DNA of 64,000 bases, taken from Picochlorum sp. 'celeri' (taxonomy: Eukaryota > Chlorophyta > Trebouxiophyceae). Each line of letters begins with the position of its first letter. The first letter of the stretch is position 1. Under the pieces are notes generated by a model. The model saw only the letters and a program-made list of their open reading frames with translations, was not told where the DNA came from and did no database searches. Below are positions 49,236 to 59,707 of this stretch, piece by piece. The DNA is taken from assembly GCA_010909725.1 (NCBI GenBank), contig JAACMV010000015.1, forward strand, positions 496,001 to 560,000. The letters run 5' to 3'. Both the position numbers and the translations under genes were made by a program.

Positions 49236-51341
49236 ATGAATGAAAAAGTCCAGCTCTCTGTGGTGTGGCTGGTGTTTCTATGCTTGGTTCCTATTCTTCA
49301 TGTGCTGGCGACGCTGTGTACGACACCAAAGCATGGGCCAGAGGGTGGTGTCAAAAGGGGGTTGACTGTGTTGAAAGCTGGGTTTCAATTTCCTTTTGCT
49401 GGTGGGCCTAGGACATTGGTGTTTCAGGCGTTGAGCTGGATCTTGCTCTGTATTAGTGTATTGATCGGGAAGGGGGCGATTCAGATTCCTTGCTGGGATG
49501 GATACTCACCAGAGGGGATTCCCCCCTGTGGGTTGTGGACAGATGATGATATCTTTAGCTTGCATGTATACAATGTCTTGGGTGCGATGGCTTTGTTCAG
49601 TGCACCAATGAGCGTGGCATTTATGGTAAAGTCTATTCTGGTGTTTGACCCAAAATCTGCATCACATCGGAGAGGTATGACTGGTACCAGGGCCTGGTGG
49701 TGGAGGCAGTGGAAAGATGCACAGCAGACAATTGAATGGGATGTGAGTTGCCTTCCTTCAAAGCTAACAGCATCGTATGTTGTTGTTATTCTTGGGTTGC
49801 TGTGGTCCTTGGTTGGCGTAGGGTTGCTGTTTGCTCAGCCTTTGCATGGTGGCTTGGGTACACCGTTGGGTACGGCGTGTTATATATTTTCTGTCATCTG
49901 CTTCATCCTATCAGCATTTACAATTCACGGATTGGGTGGATTGTTACGTCATACGTCCAAGGTGGATTCGGAGTCGGATGATATCTCGGGTAGCTTTCCT
50001 GTTGGGGATGCTCAGAGGTTGACAAGGAGCAGACAAGGCCAATGGAAGTTCTGGATGCCATTCAAGGGTGGAGCAATCTTTGTTGCTACTCAGGCGACTG
50101 GGTGGGTTTTAATGTCATCTGCGCTTGCGGTATTGTTCGTCATGATTGCGGTGGCAATCACCAGGACAGCAGAGTTTGCCCAGAATTTCATCTACTTCCA
50201 GATGCATTCCCTCACTATAACAGCGGGTGTCACTGCCCTTATTGCTGAATGTGTTCTAGCATTGTCCTTGTTATTTTTCAATGCAAGGAACCTGGTCAGA
50301 GGAAAGGAACCAATCAGTACTATATGGCACAGAGTATCACTGGGTGCTCAACATATTCTTGTGATGAGTATTCTGTATATTCCCATGCACATCACGCTGG
50401 CTGTGATTGTTTCATCCTTCTTTATAGTACAACCACTCACTGCTCTAGTACTATGGATTGGTATACTGCCGATTTACTACATGGCAACAGGTATTGGGTT
50501 TGCTGAGAAGACTGGTTCGCGAGAATGGCCTGCATTTCAAAAGTGGTTGGGAGGCGAGGCAGAGAGAGTATTACCCATGTGGTTTGGTAGTTTGAGCGTA
50601 CAAGTGGAACAAGGTGCAACGTTTCACCCAGATCAATCATACGTGTTTGGATATCTTCCGCATGGTTTGTATCCTTTGGGTGCTGCATATCTACCAATTC
50701 TACCATCTTTTAGAAAACTGTTTCCGGATATTAAACCGGCCACGCTGTCAGCATCGATTGTATTTCAGCTTCCAGTACTTCGAGATTTGCTTTTATGGAC
50801 TGGACTGCGCGAAGTGACAAGGTCGACGTTCAAAAGAACGCTTCGGGAGAGAAAGTCTCTCATTCTTGTTCCTGGAGGGCAAGCAGAGCTGGTGGAGACG
50901 CACAAATTCCCCCGACAATCATGGTTGAAAGCATCAAGTACGTCAGGTCACTGTGCATTTTATAGCGGACACAAGGGGTTTGTAAGGCTTGCATTACAGG
51001 AAGGAGCACATCTTGTCCCAATCATTGTGTTTGGAGAAGTCACCAGCCTAAGGAATTTTATTGATACACCACGGCTGCATAGGTGGACGTATAAAGTACT
51101 TGGATTTCCGTTGCCATATTTAATTGGTGGGAAGTTTGGTGTCTTGCCGTTTCCATCTCGGCACGGGTTGAAATTCATCATAGGAAGGCCCATAAAGCCA
51201 CCACGCCTGCATGGTGAGCTTCCAACTGAGGAGCAGGTATCTCATTATCACGAGATCTTTTATAATAACGCGAGAGACCTTTGGAATGAACACAGAAAGA
51301 ATTTTCCAGGATATGAAAATATCGAAGCAATTTTGGTATGA
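49236..51341 (+). CDS. DGAT2-family acyltransferase with a polytopic N-terminal extension
   Basis: Single exon, 701 residues from the ATG at 49236; about twice the length of ordinary DGAT2. The C-terminal ~260 residues hold the family motifs: FGYLPHG (the HPHG equivalent), SASIVFQLPVLRDLLLWTG, LVPGGQAELVE, GFVRLALQEGAHLVPIIVFG and FPSRHGLKFIIGRPI. The enzyme class makes triacylglycerol or wax esters at the ER and lipid droplets. The first ~420 residues are a separate region of roughly 8-9 membrane spans (for example VVWLVFLCLVPILHVL, VVVILGLLWSLVGVGLLF, LTALVLWIGILPIYYM), which I do not recognise from any DGAT2. The histidine of the catalytic motif is present. Confidence 0.85.
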   Translation: MNEKVQLSVVWLVFLCLVPILHVLATLCTTPKHGPEGGVKRGLTVLKAGFQFPFAGGPRTLVFQALSWILLCISVLIGKGAIQIPCWDGYSPEGIPPCGLWTDDDIFSLHVYNVLGAMALFSAPMSVAFMVKSILVFDPKSASHRRGMTGTRAWWWRQWKDAQQTIEWDVSCLPSKLTASYVVVILGLLWSLVGVGLLFAQPLHGGLGTPLGTACYIFSVICFILSAFTIHGLGGLLRHTSKVDSESDDISGSFPVGDAQRLTRSRQGQWKFWMPFKGGAIFVATQATGWVLMSSALAVLFVMIAVAITRTAEFAQNFIYFQMHSLTITAGVTALIAECVLALSLLFFNARNLVRGKEPISTIWHRVSLGAQHILVMSILYIPMHITLAVIVSSFFIVQPLTALVLWIGILPIYYMATGIGFAEKTGSREWPAFQKWLGGEAERVLPMWFGSLSVQVEQGATFHPDQSYVFGYLPHGLYPLGAAYLPILPSFRKLFPDIKPATLSASIVFQLPVLRDLLLWTGLREVTRSTFKRTLRERKSLILVPGGQAELVETHKFPRQSWLKASSTSGHCAFYSGHKGFVRLALQEGAHLVPIIVFGEVTSLRNFIDTPRLHRWTYKVLGFPLPYLIGGKFGVLPFPSRHGLKFIIGRPIKPPRLHGELPTEEQVSHYHEIFYNNARDLWNEHRKNFPGYENIEAILV

Positions 51342-51567
51342 ATATATTTTCCATGAAATTACAATCGAGGCATGATTCCTGATGGAGACACATGTCCAAG
51401 AACAGAATCCTTTCAGCGCCTCATACAGACTATATATGTAACGATACCATATATCGACTTTTAATCATTACTGTATAGTACATACTCTCACCTTGTTGTT
51501 CTAGAGCCTCCGTATATACAAGTGAGTCAAAGGTTGACAATTTTTAGGACGTCTTGTTGGTCAACAA

Positions 51568-52213
51568 ATGACACACACAGCTGTAAAGGAAACACGAGTA
51601 CGTCGCATGCACACAGTATTGAGGATACATTTGCATTAAAATTGTGTAAATTGCCATACAGGACTCTTATTTTTCCAGCCTTGTCCTTTCAGAGCTTCAA
51701 ACAGTTTTTGACAGGATTCGAAGCTTTTCAACCACCACTCCATGTCCATCTAAAATTGACCCGACATCGCTCCATGTCTTTTTGCGTAATATGAAATACA
51801 AGCCAAAGCCAGGAGAGGTCCAAGAAGCAATTTGGGAAATTGATGAAGATCATGATGGCAAGCTCTCATGGAAAGAATTTCATAGTGCATGTGAACGATG
51901 CATCTCTGACAATCAGGCAAGAGAACCACAGCAAGTGTACAACTATATTCTATTTGTGATCTTCTCACAATCATCAAATATTCTAGTAGAGAGTGATCTC
52001 CGAAGACTCCTTCACCTGCGATACGGCAAGGTACGGCTCCATTCACCACGAGAGCATCATATCGTTTCTCAACATGTGTACTGACACCTCACCTGCCGTG
52101 CAATGCAGGATCAAGTTGACTTTGCATTGACCAAGGGATTTGGTCAAGGACCGTACGATATATGCCTCGAGGAGTTCATCCGAGGAATGAACAGAATCCA
52201 TCGGTCAATCTGA
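51568..52213 (+). CDS. EF-hand calcium-binding protein (3 exons)
   Basis: Exons 51568-51597 (MTHTAVKETR), 51662-52030 and 52109-52213 chain in phase 0 with GTACG donors and give 167 residues; the introns are 64 and 78 bp. One canonical EF-hand loop is clear: DEDHDGKLSWKEF, with Asp at 1, 3 and 5 and Glu at 12. A second, degenerate helical pair follows (YNYILFVIFSQSSNILVESD) and then LTKGFGQGPYDICLEEFIRG. The context suggests a flagellar or axonemal calcium protein of the dynein-regulatory kind, but no specific family is certain. None of the three exons is complete in a single reading frame. Its stop is 3 bp from that of the converging CTF8 gene. Confidence 0.75.
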
Positions 52214-52216
52214 CAA

Positions 52217-52638
52217 CTAGTTTGGCTTGGATATCAAAGCTCTGGGACGCTGTTTAAACAGATACTTTTTGGTGACAAATCCAATCACTTGATATGATCT
52301 CGCCTGCTCTTGTGCCATGTCTTCTGACGTATTCTTTTGAATGATGGCAAATGGCTTCTTCAGCTTTTCCTCAGCCCCTTCCAATTGATGATAGCCAATA
52401 GTTAATACCAACCCCCCCTGCAAGACAAAATGCATTCATGGCTTCACCTTCGATCTGGGCGGATAGCGACTCTCTCAGTGAAACAAATACGCACTGTCTT
52501 TGATCTTGAAAATGATCCAACGTCATATCCACCCGTGTTGGGATCTCCATCTTTTCGAACAATTTCTCCTTGTAATTCGACCATGGCCCATTCGGGCGTT
52601 TCGTTCTCATTACCATGTGGATGGACAGGAATTATCAT
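52217..52638 (-). CDS. CHTF8: Sister-chromatid cohesion factor CTF8 (2 exons)
   Basis: Small subunit of the CTF18-RFC clamp loader, which loads PCNA during replication and cohesion. Exon 1 52638-52495 (MIIPVHPHGNENETPEWAMV, then ELQGEIVRKDGD) and exon 2 52417-52217 join in phase 0 across a 77-bp intron (GTGCG...TGCAG), giving 114 residues. EWxMVELQGEI, TIGYHQLEGAEEKLKKPFAI and the end YLFKQRPRALI are the three CTF8 blocks, in the same order and length as human CHTF8 (121 residues). It is easily missed because both halves lie in different frames. Confidence 0.9.
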
Positions 52639-52967
52639 TATTATTATTCAATTAAAATTTTTGGGCATAAATTTTGGGAAATAAGGGCACTGGACGGTAT
52701 GTATGGAACAACAAGGATTTGAATTCTTGTTGTTGGCGAGTTGTGGTTTCAGCCAGTTGAACCAACAACAAAATCCCTACCTGTTGTTGGTTTGAACCGA
52801 CATCCTTTTCTCAAAGCGCCAAGATGGCGTGATTTTGCAAGCTGGAGAATCCCAATTGGCTCAAAAGGTATCGCTTCAAGTGCACTGTTGAGTTAGTCTT
52901 TGTTACAGTCTTTCAATAGTCAGGATTGGGAAAAAATTTTGTGTTTGTTTTTTAAATATGTTTTGTT
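52639..52967. promoter_or_regulatory. Intergenic region CTF8 / RPB1 3' end, with inverted repeats
   Basis: About 330 bp. CAACAAG (52709-52715) pairs with CTTGTTG (52726-52732), and AACCAACAACA (52760-52770) pairs with TGTTGTTGGTT (52782-52792, 11-bp arms, 11-nt loop). The YY1-like block CGCCAAGATGGCG is at 52819-52831. This is probably the CTF8 promoter and RPB1 3' UTR. I see no gene. Confidence 0.45.
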
Positions 52968-55900
52968 TTACTTGCCTTCTGCACCTTTTGCAGTATCCTC
53001 AGTTGGACTGTATTCTGGATTGGTTGGGCTATATTGTGGAGATGATGGACTATATTCTGGGCTGGTCGGGCTGTACTGTGGGCTTGTTGGGCTGTACTGC
53101 GGACTTGTCGGGCTGTACTGCGGACTTGTCGGGCTGTATGCTGGACTTGTCGGACTGTAAGCTGGGCTCGTAGGACTGTATGCTGGACTCGTCGGGCTGT
53201 ATGCCGGACTTGTTGGGCTATACGCCGGACTCGTCGGACTGTAAGCTGGACTCGTCGGGCTGTACGCTGGACTCGTTGGGCTGTATGCTGGACTTGTTGG
53301 ACTGTATGCTGGACTCGTCGGACTGTATGCTGGACTTGTTGGGCTATACGCCGGACTCGTCGGACTGTATGCTGGACTCGTCGGACTATATGCCGGACTC
53401 GTTGGGCTGTATGCCGGGCTTGTCGGGCTATACGCCGGACTCGTCGGACTGTATGCTGGACTCGTTGGGCTATACGCCGGACTCGTTGGGCTGTATGCCG
53501 GGCTTGTCGGGCTATACGCCGGACTCGTCGGACTGTACGCCGGGCTCGTCGGACTATATGCTGGACTCGTTGGGCTGTACGCCGGGCTTGTCGGACTATA
53601 CGCCGGACTTGTTGGGCTATACCCAGGACTTGTCGGACTATACATGCCACCGGGTGATGCTAATCCACCAGCAATAGGAGAGAATTGAACAGCATCATTG
53701 AACGGAGACATGGCAGTTGGCGACAAGAGCTGCGAAGGACTCATCAATCTTCCTGGGGTAGCCGCTCCTGGAGACCGCCCTGGAGTGGCTTGCCATGGCA
53801 TTAAACCTGGGACCATTCCCTCAGCCATATATTCCGAGAAATCAACGACTTCTTGAGCGTTCATGACAGACTCATCGTCCACCAGCAAATCGAACGCTCC
53901 TGTTCCGACTGGACATAGAGCTCCAACAAGGATGTTCTCCGAGACACCAGTCATGGAATCACGTTCAGCATACGTTGCCGCCCTGAATAATACATCTACA
54001 GTCTCCTCAAAGGATGCCTGATGAATTGGACTTGTCTCATTCCTGTTGATTCCGTGTCTCGTAATAGCCAACAAGGATCCTCTAGAAGTCATCGAGTCCA
54101 CAAGGGCAGCCAAGTGGCGATAATTCACATATGAGCCGTCAAATTCAATGACTCCCCTAAGCTCCTTCAAAAGGGCATTCCTTCCCGCCTCGATTCCTAA
54201 CACGTTCACAACCTCTATGATATCGTTACTGACCGTTCTCGTGTGATCTACATCCGGGTGAGTCATTACTTCAATGAGGTTGACACCTTCAGTATCCAGG
54301 ACCCATTCAGTATCATTGACAAATTCTCCCTTCAATTCATCAAAAGTAGTCTTTTTGGCTTCACGCAAAAAGACTTTTCGAATATTGTCCACTCCTTGAA
54401 GAGCAACAAGACTAAGCAAACTGCCCTCCACCCTCTTGATGAAAGCGAGTTGCTCATCTTCACCCATCTCTCCACCAGGACCACCATATCTGCCCATACC
54501 ATCCCCAGTCTTTGCGATTGGCTCATCATTAACCACACGGATGCGCAGAATCAATTTATCTGCATTATCATCATTGAATAGACAGTGCAATTCATCCGAG
54601 TACATGCTCCCAATCTTTTCGGCCACTTCACTGAGAAGCAGCTTTTTGTCCACCATCATATCTCTTGCCAACTCAATCCTGAGAAGCCATGGATAGAGCG
54701 TGTTGAGATCCACCTCGCCTTCATTTAGATCGTAGTAACTATCCACCCACTCCTTATCTTCTTCGATTACTGTTGTCCTAGGATCTGGATCATAGTATAT
54801 TTCGGTGGCATGAGTTACTCGCCTGAGAGTTGTGTACTCCAGCGAACATTGTACCGATTTTGCAGCTTCTTTGTCTCTAGCAGCTTCACCGAGCAAATAG
54901 ACAGTCAAAGATGGCGTTCGAATATTCTTCGAGACGTTAATAATCTCAGTCAAGCGAGGAACACCCAATGTGACATTCTTTGCTGACACACCAGCAAAAT
55001 GGAATGTGTTCAATGTCATTTGCGTTGTGGGTTCTCCAATACTTTGAGCTGCCACAGTTCCGACAGCCTCACCAGGCGATGCCAGGGAAGCCATAAACCT
55101 CTGCTCGATTTCCCTTGCTATCTCCTCAAATGCTCTTGAATTCAGTTTATATTCAGCGAGAACGCGTTTTGAAGCCATTGTGCACCGGAGGAAGGACATG
55201 AACAGCAAGGTAGCATTTGTTTGGGCCTCCCTGGAAAGAGCATCATCTCCGACCACCACTGTGAGCTTGGCACAAATATCTTTCATACGCTGTGCAACAA
55301 TTAGAGGGTTAAGATCAGTGTATCCTACTTTGTATGGTTTGCAGCCATACTTTCTTTGCACAGTTTCAATCAGTCTCTTCAAGTTGACAGGAAGTTTGCA
55401 ACCTGGATCACCATGTTTCATCACCTCCATTTGCAATATTGCTTGATCTTTCTTCAACTGTTCATATTCTTCCTCAAGCAAAGATTTTCCATCAAAATCC
55501 ATCTTCAATTTTTCCAAAATCTCACTCGAAATCCACTCTGGAGTCCATCTCTCATCCTCCAAATTCCATTTGAATGTTTGATCAAACTTTTTCGGGCTAA
55601 ACCGCAGATAATCGATTCTCTGGGATTCAATAGATGTACCTTCCATGCCATCCTCTCCGTACAAGAATTGAATAACCTCACCCAAGGCGTTCCTTACAGT
55701 GCCATCATAGCGCACCATCAAATCCTCCATAGCCTTCACTAACCTCCTTTGAATGTATCCTGTCGACGCAGTTTTCACTGCTGTATCAATCAAACCTTCT
55801 CTACCACCCATAGCGTGGAAGAAAAACTCTTGAGGAGTCAAGCCTCGCAGGTAGGAATTCTCAACAAACCCTCGACTTTCTGGCCCAAAGTCATCCTTTG

Positions 55901-58438
55901 TGAAATGTGGAAGGGTGCGCTGAGAAAATCCAAACGGAATTCGCTTTCCTTCAACATTTTGCTGACCCACACAAGCAATCATCTGTGAGATGTTGATGAA
56001 CGATCCTTTGGACCCAGCAGTCACCATTCTAACAACATTGTTTGTATCTCTCAATGATTGCTGCGCCATATTACCAGCATCATCACGAGCTTTGTTCAGA
56101 ACTTGATTCACTTGATTTTCAAATGACTCCATAATAGAACGCCCTGGCTGTTGCTCGAGATCTCCTCCCTGGACTTTTTCAATCAGGCCCTTCACATCTG
56201 ATTTTGCTCTATTCATGATTTCATTAATGATGGACATTGTTCTAGGATCTGCGATCAAATCACCAACACCAATAGAGAAACCGTGCTGCAAAAGCCAATA
56301 ATTCACAGAGAACTGCGTCTGACTCAAAAATGCGCACGCGGCTTCAGGACCAAATTCCATCCAAATGACATGGACAAGCCCACCAGCTGCAGCACCGAGA
56401 GACTTTTTGCATAGAGTTCCTGCGAGCAATTCCCCTCTATGAATTATGACTTGAGAATCAACAGGAGACATGCTATCTGGCTCCCCATCTTTATACCAGG
56501 CGGCATTTCTCCTGAGATTCACTGACGGGAGGAACAGGGACACAACCTGCTTTCCTGTCCACAAAGGCCGGGGCTTGATGATTGCTGGTGCAGGAACATA
56601 TCCATTCCAATCTTCCAACCACATGAGAAGATTGCAGAGTACGTCGTACTCGATAAATGTGTCCCTCTTTGTGAAAAGGCGAGATGCAAGCAGTGAATCT
56701 TGCACAATACCCATCACTGGTTTATTTGCCTGTGGGGATACAATATTCCGTGGCACAGCCATTATTTCTTTAATTTCTGCTCTAGGTTCTTGACCTTGCA
56801 CCAGATGCATATTCATTTCATCTCCATCGAAATCCGCATTATATGGAGAGGTGACGGACAAGTTCAAACGGAACGTCGAGTATGGCAGGATGCGAACTCG
56901 ATGACCCATCATGGACATTTTATGAAGGGAAGGCTGTCGGTTGAAAATAACGACATCACCATTAATCATATGGCGTTCGACAGTATACCCTGGCTGCAAG
57001 TGCCTATCCCTATCTGATCTCAGAAAACGAAGATCCAATCTGGACCCATCGTCCCTCACAATATATTTGGCGCCAGTCTCACCTGGCGGTGGATGCGGCC
57101 CATTCTCGACAAGCTTGCGCAATTTTTCCATATTATGAGGTGTCACGACCTCTGGGAACGTAAGATTTAAAGCAATCGCCCAAGGAACACCAAGTTCATC
57201 CAATGCAAGATTTGGATCGCCAGTGATGACAGTACGAGCTGAAAAATCCACTCTCTTCCCCATCAGATTACCGCGAACGCGACCTTCTTTTCCTTTCAAT
57301 CGCTGCGCAATCGACTTGATGGGCCTACCACTTCTCTGCTTTGCGGTAGGCAACCCAGGGAGCGAATTGTCAATGTACCCAGTCACATGCATTTGCAGGA
57401 GAAGGCAAAACTCGGATATGATGTGTTGAGGAGCCCCACTTTCCTCTTGCTTTTGAAGGCGAACATTCGCCTTGATAATTTCACTCAACTGATGCGTTAA
57501 ATCATCCTCAGATCGAGCGGAACTATCCATAGCAACACTGGGTCTCACAGGAGGAGGAGGCACTGGAAACACGGTTAAAATCATCCACTCGGGCCTCGAG
57601 AACTCAGGATTAAACCCAAGCGCAACGCAATCTTCATCGCTAATACCCCTCAATATCCGCAGAGCTTCCGTTGGAGACAACTCTTGTTTACCCTCCAATG
57701 CCTCCAGCCCTTCCATCTCCTGCACCTTTTTAGACACCTGATGATCGGCCATGATGGTCATCGTCCCAGGAACAAGCCTATACGATGGCTGCGGATTCCC
57801 ATCCAAATCCACCCTCTTTGGCTGACACAACTTCAAAAATGCCCGCTGTCTATACTCTGGATTGCGAATCCGCATACATTTCCGATACAATGGATCCTCC
57901 TTGGACACCAACAGCTTGGACGTTCGATAACTCACACACCGCAGCACCTTGACCACCGTCTTCAAAAAATGCACATGGAAAATTGGCTTTGCCAGCTCGA
58001 TATGACCAAAATACCCCGGGCAATCCAGCACACCACAACCATCCGTCAAACACTTTAAGGATCGATCCATCGTACCCAACCTTGGGTCACTCAGACCGCC
58101 CATTCGAGGCCTCCCTTTATCATATATTTGCGCTGTATCAATCTTTGCGACAGAATACCGCCTCTGCAAGGATACATGTTTCGATATAAAACAATATTCC
58201 AGGCGAGAATCGCAGATATATACACAAATGAGGCCATTCGCCACGTGATGATTGATCAATCACACAACACCACCCGACCCAACCCCCAAACAACGCATCC
58301 ATTCATGTATCGTAAAATTTATATCAAAAACATGTGTTTGTGACGCACAATAAAGTCAGGATCCAGAATCCCAAACTGAATGGACGAAATCCTCCGAACA
58401 GGAGCACTCGAGTAGCTAAATCGGTCTCCACCTGACAT
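52968..58438 (-). CDS. POLR2A: RNA polymerase II largest subunit RPB1 (2 exons)
   Basis: Catalytic subunit of Pol II. Exon 1 58438-58349 (30 codons, MSGGDRFSYSSAPVRRISS...) and exon 2 58163-52968 join in phase 0 across a 185-bp intron (GTGCG...TGCAG), giving 1761 residues. Clamp zinc site: CLTDGCGVLDCPGYFGH. Active-site metal loop: NADFDGDEMN. Bridge-helix/trigger-loop region: TLNTFHFAGVSAKNVTLGVP. The CTD has 30 complete heptads plus a final YSPT. Positions 7 are almost all Ala in the first 24 (one Gly, 23 Ala), then Gln/Glu (YSPTSPQ x3, YSPTSPE, YSPSSPQ, YSPTNPE). This uniform Ala register is striking. The last residues are acidic (EDTAKGAEGK). Its capping enzyme, UBLCP1 phosphatase and XRN2 partners are in the same window. 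Confidence 0.96.
53001..53642 (-). repeat. RPB1 CTD heptad array (coding tandem repeat)
   Basis: 630 bp of in-frame 21-bp repeats (53013-53642, 30 heptads) plus a 12-bp YSPT remnant. The repeats read YSPTSP with position 7 Ala in 23, Gly in one, Gln in four and Glu in two. Silent differences between copies show they are not all recent duplicates. It creates long frames with no stop in the antisense and shifted frames, which are not genes. Confidence 0.95.
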
Positions 58439-58694
58439 TATGAATCAATAAATATGACTGTAAGTATCAGATATAATTGCCTAGTGATGTATCCGCTTCT
58501 CGGAGACACGTGTCTGATGAGGACCAACAGCAGCCATTCACTCGAACACAAACGTGTCGTATCCACCTATGCCAACATGCTGAGTTTCTATAAAATTATG
58601 AGTATTACAATAATTATATTGAATCTGGGGGGTTTTCAGCGGGTATAAAATACCTATGTCCCATTGCGGTATTTAAGGATGGGGCATATCTGTG

Positions 58695-59495
58695 TCAGTA
58701 TAAACCCATGACGGAATATCCTCCATCGACTGGGATTGTGACACCAGTGATGTAGCTGGAGGCAGGGGATGCTAGGAAAGAAAAGACTCGAGCTACTTCT
58801 TCTGGTTCTGCGATGCGACCCATTGGGGTTCTTTCGAGGACTGTGTCTTTGTAGTCTTTGTTCTGCAACACTATATTCGCCAATGGGGTTGCTGTGTACC
58901 AAGGAGCAACAGCGACTGCACGAATACCATCCTTGCCCCACTCGCATGCTAGATTTTTTACTAAATGGTTCATACCAGCTTTACTCATGCCATAGAGGCA
59001 TCCAGATTTCATGGCGGTGGGTCCGCCTGCAACAGAACTGTTGCACAAGATGCAGGCTGAATCTGCTGCTTGCAGCATTGGATGGAAGAGTCTGCAAAGG
59101 CTAAAGCTGGATTTGAGATTGATGTCCATGAGGGTTGTGAAATCATCGTCTGTCATATCGAGTGTTGTCCGTCTGGGCAAGTTTGTGCCGACGTTATTGA
59201 CCAAGACGTCAAGACGATCACCAAATTTCTTTGTGGCAGCATCCAAGAGGACTGCTCTTCCCTGCTCTGTTGCGACGTCTGCTGCCACGCCCGCCACATC
59301 CATCCCTTTGGATTGACACTCGTCAACAAATTCTTTCAATTCCTCTGCATGTCTGGCGCATCCGAGGACTTTTGCCCCCAGAGAAGCCATTTCAATGCAT
59401 GTGGCTCTGCCAATGCCCTTGGTACAGCCAGTGATGACCACATTTTTACCATATGGGGTGTAATGCTTCGCTCGTTGCTCGTCGAAGATTGCCAT
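58695..59495 (-). CDS. Short-chain dehydrogenase, tropinone-reductase-like
   Basis: Single exon, 266 residues, a normal classical SDR. NAD(P)-binding motif TGCTKGIG near residue 23, NNVG near 95, catalytic serine in CNSSVAGG, Tyr and Lys in YGMSKAG, and the C-terminal signature PVDGGYSVMG. The pattern (FDEQRAKHYTPYGKNVVITG at the start) resembles plant tropinone reductase-like SDRs, which act on various small carbonyl compounds; substrate and cofactor preference are not readable here. Confidence 0.87.
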   Translation of the reverse strand: MAIFDEQRAKHYTPYGKNVVITGCTKGIGRATCIEMASLGAKVLGCARHAEELKEFVDECQSKGMDVAGVAADVATEQGRAVLLDAATKKFGDRLDVLVNNVGTNLPRRTTLDMTDDDFTTLMDINLKSSFSLCRLFHPMLQAADSACILCNSSVAGGPTAMKSGCLYGMSKAGMNHLVKNLACEWGKDGIRAVAVAPWYTATPLANIVLQNKDYKDTVLERTPMGRIAEPEEVARVFSFLASPASSYITGVTIPVDGGYSVMGLY

Positions 59496-59707
59496 TGATA
59501 TTCTTTGGTTTATTTATAATGCCTAGGAGAGGTGAATCGATCGCTAACCAATCGTATTTAATATTTGTCGTGCGGGGTACAGCAGCGCCAAGACTGACTG
59601 TGAGACATGTCGAATGAAATTCTCCCAATTTAGATATATTATATAATGTACAACAACTCGTTTCGAAAGGACGGATACTGAGCAGATGAATAGAATATTG
59701 GATTGAT

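Noticed and set aside
53013..53642. A CRISPR-like or satellite array
   Set aside because: The regular 21-bp repeat has no spacers and translates as the Pol II CTD.
52952..53677. Long frames opposite and shifted against the RPB1 CTD (Arg-rich and Leu/Asp-rich translations)
   Set aside because: They are products of the 21-bp coding repeat; no stop can occur by register, and the RPB1 frame fully explains the DNA.
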